A program made the position numbers and the translations under genes. The notes beneath the pieces were generated by a model. That model did not search any database, was not told the origin of the DNA, and saw nothing but the letters and a program-made list of their open reading frames with translations. Source: Thaumasiovibrio sp043421945 (lineage in GTDB: Bacteria; Pseudomonadota; Gammaproteobacteria; Enterobacterales; Vibrionaceae). From it: 44,191 bases of DNA. Positions 1-8,757 of this stretch are shown one piece after another. Where the stretch lies: contig JBHOGO010000033.1 of the NCBI GenBank assembly GCA_043421945.1, positions 1 to 44,191 on the forward strand. Reading direction: 5' to 3'. The first letter of the stretch is position 1. Every line of letters begins with the position of its first letter.

Positions 1-1038
1 TGGCTTACATCTCCACCTAATACATCTCGCTTCGGCTCGATTGTTGTAGGTGGAGAATTACGCCAATTTGTTAAAAACAGCGCGAGAATGCGCCGCTCTC
101 AGTTCGAAAAAATTCTTAACACACCAATGTGGATTGACCATGACATTGGTTTTCTTTTCAGTTTATCTGCGGTTGCAGACTACAAGTTAACGGGCAGCCA
201 AGAAGCTCGCACCATGGCTCTTCGCGCCGCTGACGCGCTTCGTAACCGCTTCAATTGGAATGGTGCTTATATTCCGGCATGGAACGCACAGCCAAACAAC
301 CCAGGTCACGCTGAGTTTGTTCAAGGAAAGATCATCATTGATTGTATGCAGAACTTAGGGCTACTCCTTTGGGCGTACCAAGAAACTGCGGTTGAATCCT
401 ACAAAGAAGTCGCGCTTGGACAAGCAGAAACGACCCTAAAAACACTGATCCGTGAAGACTATAGCAGCTTTCATTCATTTAATTTTAACCCTGCAACGAA
501 TGCCCCTATTGAAGGCAAAACCGTGCAAGGATGGGCAGATGACTCTTGCTGGAGCCGAGGTCAATCGTGGGCTGTACATGGCTATGCTCAGCTTGCATTG
601 GCAACCAGTGACATGAAATACGCTGAAGTGAGCGCTAAATTAGCAGACTATGTTGAAGAACATATCACTGATGATTTCATCCCTGTGTGGGACTACTCAT
701 TACCAGAAGGCGAAACGCCGCACAAAGACACCTCTGCAGGGTCAATTACCGCAGCTGGACTCTTTATCTTAGCGGATGTATTCGAGAAAAACGGCGAAGC
801 ACAACGTGCCAAGCACTATTACGACTTCGGTATGAAAATGCTACTCGCTCTTCGTGAACATCACGACCTAACCGGTACGCCAGGTGCACAAGGGCTACTC
901 TCTGGTGCCGCCTCTTTCGTGAAGCAAGCCTACAACCAAGACAAGCCTTATCTCGCTGATGGCATGCTGCCTTATGGCGATTACTACTACTTCGAAGCTG
1001 TAATGCGCGCCATTGGACATCGCGAGTTCTTTTGGTAA
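1..1038 (+). CDS. Unsaturated glucuronyl hydrolase, GH88 family (5' end outside window)
   Basis: The reading frame is open from base 1, so the start and roughly the first 50 residues lie upstream of the window; the first ATG (88) is internal. GH88 enzymes hydrate the 4,5-unsaturated uronic acid at the end of lyase products and so release it from oligosaccharides. Seen here: 'HDIGFLF' with the first catalytic Asp (codon 48 of the visible frame), 'IIIDCMQNLGLL' with the second Asp (codon 114), and the hallmark 'GWADDSCWSRGQSWA'. No signal peptide can be judged. The next gene follows after 63 bases in the same direction, and with the solute-binding protein at 2897 this suggests cytoplasmic processing of imported unsaturated oligosaccharides. 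The polysaccharide (glycosaminoglycan, ulvan, pectin or other) cannot be told from this gene. Confidence 0.9.
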   Translation, partial: WLTSPPNTSRFGSIVVGGELRQFVKNSARMRRSQFEKILNTPMWIDHDIGFLFSLSAVADYKLTGSQEARTMALRAADALRNRFNWNGAYIPAWNAQPNNPGHAEFVQGKIIIDCMQNLGLLLWAYQETAVESYKEVALGQAETTLKTLIREDYSSFHSFNFNPATNAPIEGKTVQGWADDSCWSRGQSWAVHGYAQLALATSDMKYAEVSAKLADYVEEHITDDFIPVWDYSLPEGETPHKDTSAGSITAAGLFILADVFEKNGEAQRAKHYYDFGMKMLLALREHHDLTGTPGAQGLLSGAASFVKQAYNQDKPYLADGMLPYGDYYYFEAVMRAIGHREFFW

Positions 1039-1101
1039 CAGATGATTGAAGTGTGTCTTTTACATTATTAAATTGCCCTAAGCCTATATAAGGAAGCCGT
1101 A

Positions 1102-2841
1102 GTGCCTTATTTTGCCCCATTTCAGGAAAACCCATTAAAAACCAAAGCTGACTTTCAGCAGTTGGTTAATGATCTCATTGAACCATTAGTCCCTTATTTA
1201 AATAAGCAGGGCGCAAAGCTAGACTTCGATGAAGGCGGCGCCATTTTCGACATGAAAGCCAGTTCACTCGAAGGGATCGCTCGCCCGTTGTGGGGTATTA
1301 TCCCACTGGTGGTCGGTGGGGGTGAATTTAAACACTGGGCTTTGTTCCGTCGCGCCCTAATTGAAGGAACAGATCCAAACCATGCCAACTATTGGGGTCA
1401 AACGACCAACATTAATCAACGCAGCGTTGAAATGGCGGCTATCGGATTACTGCTCGCACTCACACCAGAGCATGGCTGGGACCCACTATCTGCTGAACAG
1501 CAAGAAAACTTAGCCAAGTGGATTGCTCATATCCAACAGTGTGCGGTGCCACAAAACAACTGGTTGTTTTTTACCATCCTTGTTCAAGCAGGGCTAAGAC
1601 GTGTAGGGCGTGCTGATCTTGTCAACACTGACGTAGAAAAACACTACCTCGACAAACTGAAGAATTTCTATCTCGGCGAAGGCTGGTATGGTGATGGCGA
1701 CGTCAAGAATATCGATCACTATGGCGGTTTTGCTCTCCATTTCTATGGCATGATCTACGCCACTTTACTTGAAGATACTGACCCCGAGCTATGTCAGCTC
1801 TTTCTTCAAAGAGCAAATGAGTTCGTCGAACCTTTTTCCTACTGGTTCTCAGATCACGGGGATACGCTCGCTCAAGGACGCTCCCTTTGTTATCGCTTTG
1901 CGACATCAGGCTTCTGGGCAATGGCGGGGATTGCAAACTGCGATGCTAAACCACTTGGGGAAATTAAGGGACTATGGGCTAGACAAATCCGCCTATGGAA
2001 AGAGCACCCGATTTTTACCACCGAAGGTATTATGACGCGCGGGTATTATTACCCTAATTTAGTGGTTGCTGAAGGATATAACTCTCCGACCTCTCCATAT
2101 TGGGCGATGAAGGCCTTCTTCCCACTATTGTTAGCGGATGATGCCGAGTTCTGGACCACTGAAGAGCGCCCACTTTCAATTACAAACAATATTTATCCTA
2201 TGCCGAGTGCCAGTTCGCTGGCGCAAAGAGTGAACGGGCACAGCATTGTTCACTTTGCCGGCACCATTGAGCCTCAGTTCCAAGTGGATAAATATAATAA
2301 GTTTGCTTATTCCACCTGCTTTGGCCTTGACGTTAATGCATTACAGCATGGTCACATGGGTAGTTTTGGTGACAACATATTAGCGTTTAGCTTCGATGCT
2401 GGGACAAACTGGCAAACTCGCATGCATAACAACGAAGTGAGCGTTGAAACATCATCAATGTTGGTTGATTGGTCCACTGGTGAACAAGCCGTGAAGACCA
2501 CTATCGAAATCGGTGATAACGGTACATTCACCCGCACCCATGAATTCACGTTAGCTCGACCGGCTTGGATTGTTGAGTCAGGCTTTGCGATTAGCAACTG
2601 GTACAAAGAACAACAGATCATCGAAAAAGTCGATGGCAAGCAAGCCGTTGTTACCCTTGCTGGCAGTAATGGTCTCTCTCAGATAACCAGCCTTGATAAC
2701 TACGAGAAAAAAGCGATGTGTTGCTGCCGTATTCACTCTAATGTGGTGTCACCGCGTACGCATGTTCCTTACTTACTTACAAAATTACCCGCGGGTACCC
2801 ATAAGGTAGTGAGCCAATTTATGGTTACTCCAACTGAATAA
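1102..2841 (+). CDS. DUF2264 domain-containing protein
   Basis: 579 residues. The start is a GTG at 1102 with AGGAAG at 1091-1096 upstream; no ATG gives a better start. The N-terminal part matches my memory of DUF2264: a 'LEGIARPLWGIIPL' motif, then 'DPNHANYWG' and 'NNWLFF', probably an alpha/alpha-toroid fold, followed from about residue 370 by a beta-rich half, as in many polysaccharide lyase/hydrolase-like proteins. No signal peptide is visible, so it probably acts in the cytoplasm. It lies between a GH88 hydrolase and an oligosaccharide-type binding protein, which suggests a role in breaking down uronic-acid-containing oligosaccharides. I know of no firmly established reaction for the family, so none is assigned. 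Confidence 0.8.
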   Translation: MPYFAPFQENPLKTKADFQQLVNDLIEPLVPYLNKQGAKLDFDEGGAIFDMKASSLEGIARPLWGIIPLVVGGGEFKHWALFRRALIEGTDPNHANYWGQTTNINQRSVEMAAIGLLLALTPEHGWDPLSAEQQENLAKWIAHIQQCAVPQNNWLFFTILVQAGLRRVGRADLVNTDVEKHYLDKLKNFYLGEGWYGDGDVKNIDHYGGFALHFYGMIYATLLEDTDPELCQLFLQRANEFVEPFSYWFSDHGDTLAQGRSLCYRFATSGFWAMAGIANCDAKPLGEIKGLWARQIRLWKEHPIFTTEGIMTRGYYYPNLVVAEGYNSPTSPYWAMKAFFPLLLADDAEFWTTEERPLSITNNIYPMPSASSLAQRVNGHSIVHFAGTIEPQFQVDKYNKFAYSTCFGLDVNALQHGHMGSFGDNILAFSFDAGTNWQTRMHNNEVSVETSSMLVDWSTGEQAVKTTIEIGDNGTFTRTHEFTLARPAWIVESGFAISNWYKEQQIIEKVDGKQAVVTLAGSNGLSQITSLDNYEKKAMCCCRIHSNVVSPRTHVPYLLTKLPAGTHKVVSQFMVTPTE

Positions 2842-2896
2842 ATGAATAAAAGACCGAATAACAAATAATAACGTGTAAACACTAAAGGATCCCTCA

Positions 2897-4549
2897 ATGA
2901 AACGTCTACTTGGAAGTGTATTACTGAGCTTATCTATTTCTTCTGCCTTTGCAGGAGTCACTGACCTACAAGATATTCCAAATTTAAAAATCCTAGACCA
3001 GCAAACCAATGCTTGGCACCAAAACTTCAACCCATGGTTAGGCGGATTATCTTCAGCCGATTATGCCTACGAGCCCTTATACATTTTTAACCTTATTGAT
3101 GACTCAAAAGAGTACCCTTGGTTAGCAACTGGCTACACGCTAGCGGAAGATATGCGATCGATCATCATCGATATTCGAGAAGGTGTACAGTGGTCTGACG
3201 GCGAAGCATTTACGGTCGAAGATGTTGCGTTCAGCTTCAACTACCCATTAAGTAACCCAAGTATCGATATTACTGGGCTATCCTCCTCACTCGATAGTGT
3301 CGAAATCTTAAACGATCATCAAGTTAAGCTTAATCTTCAATCTGCTAATGCGTTTGCACACTATGATGTGCTGACCACTTTAATGATACCAAAGCATATT
3401 TGGAGCAAGATTGAGGAGCCGTCACGCGAGCAGGTCGTCATCCCCGTCGGCACAGGGCCCTTTACTGAGGTTAGCCGTTTTACCCCACAAGTCTATGTAC
3501 AGTGCCGAAATCCAAATTACTGGAATGAAGAGCTCGCGCTTAACTGCTTAGAGTTCCCACAGTTTTCATCAAGTGATGCCGCTTTAGAGATGATGGCAAA
3601 GGGCGAAAGTGATTGGAATGGTATTTTTGTTCCTGATATTGAGCGTCTTTTCGTTAAAGCGGCGGAAGGCAATAACTACTGGTTCCCATCCGGTGATGGT
3701 GTTCGCATTACCATGAACTTCCAAACTGAGAATGAAGGGGCACGTAAAGCATTCAACGATGTGAATTTCCGTCGTGCTTTTAACCTCACAATGGATCGCG
3801 AAGCGATGCAAAACCTAGGTGCCTACGGTTATGTTGAGCTCGGTAACTCAGCCACCAATTTACCAAGCGCACTGGGTAGTTGGCGCAACGAAGAGGCTGA
3901 CGCTGTATGGGCAGAGTTTTCTCAGTATGACCCGAAAAAAGCGAAAGAGATCTTAACGCAAGCAGGCTACAAAGACAGTTCTGGTGATGGTTTCCTCGAT
4001 AACCCAGATGGCTCACAATTGCAGTTCAGAATGCAAGTACCAAGTGGCTGGTCTGCCATGGTTAACAATGCGATTATCGCCGTTGAAGGGCTTAGAGATG
4101 CAGGCATTAATGTCAACTTAATCACCCCTGAAGTGCAAGCGTATAGCCAAAACTGGGTTGGCGGTAACTTTGATGCCAACTTTGGCGCAGGCAGTGTTGC
4201 TCAGTCTGGTTGGAAATTTTATGACTATACAATGCAGTCGACACACGCCAAAAGCGGTGCGTGGTGGTCAACAGCCATGACTAACTACGAAAATGAAGAG
4301 TTAGATGCTTTGATTGAAACACTTGGTGTCACTAAAGACTATGATAAGCAACGTGAAATAGGAGCGAAGATCGAACAACACTTCGCAGAAAATGCTATCC
4401 AAGTACCACTTTACTACAACGCTATTTGGTACTCGTACAACGACAGCCGCTTTACCGGTTTCTTTAATGCAGAGAACCCTGAAGCTCACCCAGCACCATT
4501 TGAAAATAACAAACTTGTGCACGTAATGAACCTTAAGCCTAGAGGCTAA
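2897..4549 (+). CDS. ABC transporter substrate-binding protein, family 5 (oligopeptide/oligosaccharide type)
   Basis: 550 residues with a clear signal peptide (MKRLLGSVLLSLSISSAFA, cleavage after about residue 19). The body has the SBP_bac_5 layout: 'GVQWSDGEAFTVEDVAFSF' near residue 100, 'GTGPF' near 195, and 'FRRAFNLTMDREAM' near 300. In Vibrio, members of this family bind oligosaccharides such as chitooligosaccharides as well as peptides. Placed 55 bases after the DUF2264 gene and after a GH88 gene, it most likely captures an unsaturated uronic oligosaccharide in the periplasm. No permease or ATPase follows before the terminator at 4593, so the partner genes should lie upstream of the window or elsewhere. 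Substrate is inference only. Confidence 0.85.
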   Translation: MKRLLGSVLLSLSISSAFAGVTDLQDIPNLKILDQQTNAWHQNFNPWLGGLSSADYAYEPLYIFNLIDDSKEYPWLATGYTLAEDMRSIIIDIREGVQWSDGEAFTVEDVAFSFNYPLSNPSIDITGLSSSLDSVEILNDHQVKLNLQSANAFAHYDVLTTLMIPKHIWSKIEEPSREQVVIPVGTGPFTEVSRFTPQVYVQCRNPNYWNEELALNCLEFPQFSSSDAALEMMAKGESDWNGIFVPDIERLFVKAAEGNNYWFPSGDGVRITMNFQTENEGARKAFNDVNFRRAFNLTMDREAMQNLGAYGYVELGNSATNLPSALGSWRNEEADAVWAEFSQYDPKKAKEILTQAGYKDSSGDGFLDNPDGSQLQFRMQVPSGWSAMVNNAIIAVEGLRDAGINVNLITPEVQAYSQNWVGGNFDANFGAGSVAQSGWKFYDYTMQSTHAKSGAWWSTAMTNYENEELDALIETLGVTKDYDKQREIGAKIEQHFAENAIQVPLYYNAIWYSYNDSRFTGFFNAENPEAHPAPFENNKLVHVMNLKPRG

Positions 4550-4592
4550 ATTCGCCGCAATAGCGGTACTAAAGTGACAAAAGAAGACATAA

Positions 4593-4639
4593 AAAAAGCG
4601 CTGATACTTTTCCCTTAGGATAAAGCACCAGCGCTTTTT
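4593..4639. terminator. Bidirectional intrinsic terminator
   Basis: An 11-base inverted repeat (AAAAAGCGCTG at 4593-4603, CAGCGCTTTTT at 4629-4639) with A/T tracts on both sides. It ends the GH88/DUF2264/binding-protein operon on the plus strand and can also end the convergent nitroreductase transcript. Confidence 0.9.
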
Positions 4640-4719
4640 ATTTGTCTCGTCATAGAAACAGATAACAGTCTCTAAACGCTCATCGGCTTACCAAACTTAT
4701 CTAGTTCAAGCTCTAGAGA

Positions 4720-5379
4720 TTAAAGTACGGTAACGACATCATCCATCGCTAGGCGTGATTTTGGTAAACCGTAGTTGTAGTCCTCACCTTCAAGGTGATA
4801 ACCCATCGCTAGTGCGAAGTCACAGTGGAAACCATCAAGTTCTTCAGCGAAAATTTCACTAATCAATGCAGGGTCAACACCTTCCATCGGCGTTGATGCA
4901 ATGCCCAGACGAGCTAAAACATGTAACGTGTTACCAAGGGCGATATAAGTCTGTGCCTTGGTCCAGTTACCATTAAAGCCTTGGTCATTCGTGTTTTGTT
5001 CAGCAAACGCAAATGCACCATTTAGCATGCCGTCATACATTTCAGCGGGTAAATGGCCTGATGACACCTCGACATCCACCACTTTCTTATAATCCTCTTT
5101 ACTGAAATGAGGGTTATTCGCGAACAAAATAATGTGCGATGCCTCTTTAGCGTGAGGTTGGTTAAACTGGTGAATATTCGCAAACGTATCATGAAAGCGC
5201 TGTTTAGCTTCGTCACTTTCAATCACAATGAATTTCCATGGCTGCGAGTTAATAGAAGAAGCTGACAGACGAATTGCTTCTTTAATCACTTCCATATCTT
5301 CTGCAGAAATACGCTTCGATGCGTCATATTTTTTTGCAGTATAACGTTTGTTTAAATCTGCAATAATTGGGTGGGCCAT
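4720..5379 (-). CDS. NAD(P)H-dependent nitroreductase / flavin reductase, FRase I-like
   Basis: 219 residues, the usual size for NfsB/FRase I enzymes (E. coli NfsB has 217). FMN-binding features are visible: 'RYTAKKYD' near residue 12 and 'SSINSQPWKF' near residue 40. 'MEGVDPALISEIFAEELDG' and the C-terminal 'LPKSRLAMDDVVTVL' strongly recall the FRase I major flavin reductase of Aliivibrio fischeri, but no lux genes are near, so a general FMN-dependent oxidoreductase of flavins, quinones or nitro compounds is the safe reading. The ATG at 5379 is preceded by GAGGAAAT. It lies downstream of the MATE gene on the same strand but 190 bases away, so it probably has its own promoter. Confidence 0.9.
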   Translation of the reverse strand: MAHPIIADLNKRYTAKKYDASKRISAEDMEVIKEAIRLSASSINSQPWKFIVIESDEAKQRFHDTFANIHQFNQPHAKEASHIILFANNPHFSKEDYKKVVDVEVSSGHLPAEMYDGMLNGAFAFAEQNTNDQGFNGNWTKAQTYIALGNTLHVLARLGIASTPMEGVDPALISEIFAEELDGFHCDFALAMGYHLEGEDYNYGLPKSRLAMDDVVTVL

Positions 5380-5520
5380 CTCTATTTCCTCGGTGTACGA
5401 AAGCTATAAAATTAAACGACGCTTCAAAAGCGGATTTCGCCGCAATGCTTTAAACAGCGGTATGCTCGAAATCAATGCGTGCATAGTAATGTACTACACT
5501 CGAAAAAGACAGAGTACATC

Positions 5521-5561
5521 CACCCAATCATTATGGAGCAAAAGATCCATAATGATGGGTG
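5521..5561. repeat. Long stem-loop just after the MATE gene
   Basis: CACCCAATCATTATGGA (5521-5537) pairs with TCCATAATGATGGGTG (5546-5561) across an 8-base loop, with one bulged A. It begins 8 bases past the MATE stop codon. There is no immediate T tract on either strand, so it is an mRNA 3'-end or processing hairpin rather than a clean intrinsic terminator. Confidence 0.6.
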
Positions 5562-5569
5562 AATTGCTT

Positions 5570-6967
5570 CTATTGTGCGCTTTCCAACGTCAAACCAGGC
5601 TGTAATGTTGTTGTTTGGTGCACAACTCGCCATAATCGATATACCATGAGAGCGGCTGCAATACTTAGTCCTGTCACGATGCCAATCCAAAAACCTTGAT
5701 TCCCCATCGCGTCAACCACCAAATCTGTCATTGCAAGCGTATAGCCTATCGGCAATGCGATCAGCCAATAAGCGACACAAGCGAACACCATAGGAATACG
5801 CGTGTCTTTATAACCTCTTAACGCACCATTCGCACCGGTTTGGATGGCATCACTCACTTGATAAATCGCGGTGAAGGCCAATAAGGCACTCGCACCTGCA
5901 ATGATTTCAGGGTCCGACGTGTATAAACCGATAATCTGCTGTGGAAACAATAACAGCACACTCACTGACATTAGTGACATCAACATCGCTAAAACAATGC
6001 CGGCATAAGCACGTGTTTTAGCTTCGTCAAATTGCTGGCGACCCAGTGCATGACCAACTCTAACCGTAATACCAAATGAGATACTCATCGGGATCATATA
6101 CGTCATACTCGAGAAATTTAGAGCAACCTGTGCAGAGGCAATATGGTTAGCACCCAACTTGCCAATCAATAACGCGATAACGGCAAAAATGCTACCACAC
6201 ACGAAAATATTGATGCCGATGGGTAAGCCCAACTTAAACAAGTCAAACATACGGCTTGCTTGTGGGAGCATCGGCTTGAGTTTAATCATCGTTTTATAAT
6301 AATGATGCTTTTTAATATACATCCACATCATTAAAGACATCAGCCAATAAACAAGGCTTGTCGCCCAGCCACAGCCAATTGCGCCCATTGCTGGAAAGCC
6401 CGCCTTTCCATAAATCAAAATGTAGTTAACGGGTATGTTGACCAGCAAACCAATGATAGATATCACCATCGGTGCCCGTGTATTCCCCATCCCTTCACAA
6501 AAACTATTCAGGGCATAAAAGATAGCGATTCCCGGTAATCCAAAGATAAGCGCATTAAGGTAACCACTACCAATCGGGACCACTTCTGGCGCAACGCTCA
6601 TGAAGGTCAAAATGTCATAACCGTAATTAAGGTAAACTGCGAGTACTAAAGAGCACAGCATCGCAACCCACAAGGCTTGCCCTAAATCACGACTGATTCC
6701 CTCATCAAAACCACTGCCCCGATGGTGTGCAGTGACTGGCGCTAAGCTCATTAAGATCCCGCGTAAGAGTAAACTTGCAGGCACCCATAAACTGGCACCA
6801 ACAGCTATCGCCGCTAAGTCTGTCGAGCTAGATTGACCAGCCATGCTGGTATCGACAAATCCCATCGCTTGCGTCGCTATTTGCGTGATAATAATCGGCA
6901 TAGAAAGGCGCAGCAGTGATCGGGATTCAGAATGAAAACGGGTAAATAAAGAAGTTTTGTTTTGCAT
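5570..6967 (-). CDS. MATE family efflux transporter, NorM type
   Basis: 465 residues from the ATG at 6967; the frame can be extended to a TTG at 7027, but homologues begin close to 'ESRSLLRLSMPIIITQIA', so the ATG is chosen even though its ribosome site is weak. A hydrophobic inner-membrane protein with about 12 transmembrane segments in two repeats. 'GFVDTSMAG' in helix 1 carries the Asp that corresponds to the cation-coupling Asp36 of NorM from V. cholerae. 'NALRGYKDTRIPMV' is characteristic of NorM. Expected role: sodium- or proton-coupled export of cationic drugs and dyes. No regulator gene is adjacent. Confidence 0.92.
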   Translation of the reverse strand: MQNKTSLFTRFHSESRSLLRLSMPIIITQIATQAMGFVDTSMAGQSSSTDLAAIAVGASLWVPASLLLRGILMSLAPVTAHHRGSGFDEGISRDLGQALWVAMLCSLVLAVYLNYGYDILTFMSVAPEVVPIGSGYLNALIFGLPGIAIFYALNSFCEGMGNTRAPMVISIIGLLVNIPVNYILIYGKAGFPAMGAIGCGWATSLVYWLMSLMMWMYIKKHHYYKTMIKLKPMLPQASRMFDLFKLGLPIGINIFVCGSIFAVIALLIGKLGANHIASAQVALNFSSMTYMIPMSISFGITVRVGHALGRQQFDEAKTRAYAGIVLAMLMSLMSVSVLLLFPQQIIGLYTSDPEIIAGASALLAFTAIYQVSDAIQTGANGALRGYKDTRIPMVFACVAYWLIALPIGYTLAMTDLVVDAMGNQGFWIGIVTGLSIAAALMVYRLWRVVHQTTTLQPGLTLESAQ

Positions 6968-7182
6968 AAGTGTTGAAGTAACACCAATATCAGTTGCTAA
7001 AAGGAGGCAGGATAGCAAGGTAAGCAACAGCAGGGTGTTCCCATAAGGGACGACGATTCTAACCGTTTTGGTTATAGTTTCAACAGTTAGTTTCGCTCTT
7101 TTTTTAAATCACTGGCACATGACAGAAACTTAAAGCCAGTCAGGTATATCCAGCAGGACAATATAAGTACAATTCTAAAAAT

Positions 7183-7219
7183 AAAAAGGGCTTTAAGAAA
7201 AATTCTTAAAACCCTTTTT
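7183..7219 (-). terminator. Intrinsic terminator of the galM/isomerase operon
   Basis: A long inverted repeat: AAAAAGGGCTTTAAGAA (7183-7199) and TTCTTAAAACCCTTTTT (7203-7219), with one mismatch and a 3-base loop. Read on the minus strand it ends in a T tract 30 bases after the isomerase stop. It also separates this operon from the MATE gene. Confidence 0.88.
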
Positions 7220-7248
7220 CTGCATCCTATTCATTGGTTCGAATGGAA

Positions 7249-8739
7249 TTAGCCGATGAAAACACTCGGAATTTCATTTGGATAACGTTCATGTGCCGGC
7301 TGGTTATAATCAATATCTGATACACCAATCAGGTCTAGCACTTGATACAACGTTTTGCCAACATGGCCAAAAGCAATACCGGCATGATGCGGGTAACGTT
7401 TTTGAATCAACACATGGCGGTAAAAACGTTGCATTTCTGGGATTGCAAATACGGCGATTGACCCAAAAGACTGAGGATCAATATCAAGAATGTCGCCTTG
7501 GGCTACGTAAGAGCGAAGTTTGGTATCCGCCGTTGACTGAAGACGGAAGAGTGTGACTTCACCCGCTTTTATTTGACCTTCAAGCGTGCCCCGTGTGATG
7601 TTAGGCTCTTGACCCGCCTCCATCAAACTGTGCATGATTTTTTGGAAACGAAGCTGTGAGCTCTTCATGCAACTTGGTGCGGTGTTTCCACAGTGGAAGC
7701 CCATAAACAGATCTTTCTCTGTGTAATCACCCATTTGATCCGCAGCATTCTCAACCATGTCGGTCGGTACGGTATTGTTGATATCCAACAACGTTGCTGG
7801 ATGGTTGGTTGCACAAGTAATCATGTACTCAGACAACGCGCCGTAAATATCGACCTCACACGCAACAGGGATACCACGCTCTGCTAAACGAGCATTCACA
7901 TAACAAGGAACAAATCCGAAGAATTTTTCAAATGATGGCCAACACTTGTTGGCAAAGATACCAAAGTCAGAAGCACCGAGGTTTTGCTCATGAAATGTTA
8001 GGAGAGCTACTTCGTATTGCGCCAGCTTTGGCAGTAGATCTGGGTAAGGGTTGTTATCACCAAGTTCGCGCTCCATATCCGCAACAATACCCGGAATATC
8101 AGCGTGCCCTTCTGCTTGTTGATAGATATCAAGCAAATCAAGCTCACTGTTCTCCATCACTTCAACACCAAGGTCAAACAGCGCTTTAATTGGCGCATTA
8201 CAAGCAACAAAATCGTGAGGGCGAGGGCCAAAGCTGAAGATTTTTAGGCTCTTCAAACCCAAAATCGTACGCGCAACAGGGACAAAATCACCCACCATTG
8301 TCGCAACTTCATCTGGTGTACCTACTGGATACTCAGGAATATGTGGACGAATATTACGAAGGCTTGCGCTGTACGAAGCATTGAGCATGCCGCAATATGC
8401 ATCGCCACGATCGTTACTTAGGCATGCAGTTGATTCTTCCGCAGCCGATACAAACATGACAGGGCCATCAAAACGCTGTGCCATTTGAGTCAGTGGACCT
8501 TCAGGTCCAAAATTACCCAAATAAATCACTAGAGAGTTAATTGATTTGTCCTGCGCTTCTTGCAGCGCTTTAACCATATCATTTTCATTTTCGATAATCG
8601 TTTCTAATTCAATAATACGAATATCTTTTTTTTCACATTGTTGCACAACATTGCTACGGCGCTGCTCTGAAAGTGAAAGAGGAAAGCAGTCACGGCTTAC
8701 GGCAACAATACCCATATTGACTTGAGGAATGTTAATCAT
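7249..8739 (-). CDS. L-fucose/L-arabinose isomerase family sugar isomerase
   Basis: 496 residues. The family interconverts aldoses and ketoses with a Mn2+ centre. Candidate metal ligands are Glu295 ('ACEVDIYGALSEYM') and Asp319 ('LLDINNTVPTDM'); their 24-residue spacing equals that of Glu337 and Asp361 in E. coli FucI. A later 'PHHAGIAFGH' (His451/452) can supply the His ligand, and 'MGFHCGNTAPS' (about 346-356) is typical of FucI-like proteins. It is shorter than FucI (about 590 residues). It starts 18 bases after galM and should be in one transcript with it. No sugar kinase or aldolase is adjacent, so the natural sugar is unknown. The specific name fucI or araA is not justified. Confidence 0.8.
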   Translation of the reverse strand: MINIPQVNMGIVAVSRDCFPLSLSEQRRSNVVQQCEKKDIRIIELETIIENENDMVKALQEAQDKSINSLVIYLGNFGPEGPLTQMAQRFDGPVMFVSAAEESTACLSNDRGDAYCGMLNASYSASLRNIRPHIPEYPVGTPDEVATMVGDFVPVARTILGLKSLKIFSFGPRPHDFVACNAPIKALFDLGVEVMENSELDLLDIYQQAEGHADIPGIVADMERELGDNNPYPDLLPKLAQYEVALLTFHEQNLGASDFGIFANKCWPSFEKFFGFVPCYVNARLAERGIPVACEVDIYGALSEYMITCATNHPATLLDINNTVPTDMVENAADQMGDYTEKDLFMGFHCGNTAPSCMKSSQLRFQKIMHSLMEAGQEPNITRGTLEGQIKAGEVTLFRLQSTADTKLRSYVAQGDILDIDPQSFGSIAVFAIPEMQRFYRHVLIQKRYPHHAGIAFGHVGKTLYQVLDLIGVSDIDYNQPAHERYPNEIPSVFIG

Positions 8740-8757
8740 AATAATCTCTATCTATTT

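Noticed and set aside
4720..5379. A luciferase-linked flavin reductase, given the likeness to FRase I.
   Set aside because: No lux genes are in the window and this family is widespread in non-luminous species.
6968..7027. A 20-residue N-terminal extension of the MATE protein from a TTG.
   Set aside because: Family members start near the internal ATG, and the extension has no ribosome site advantage.
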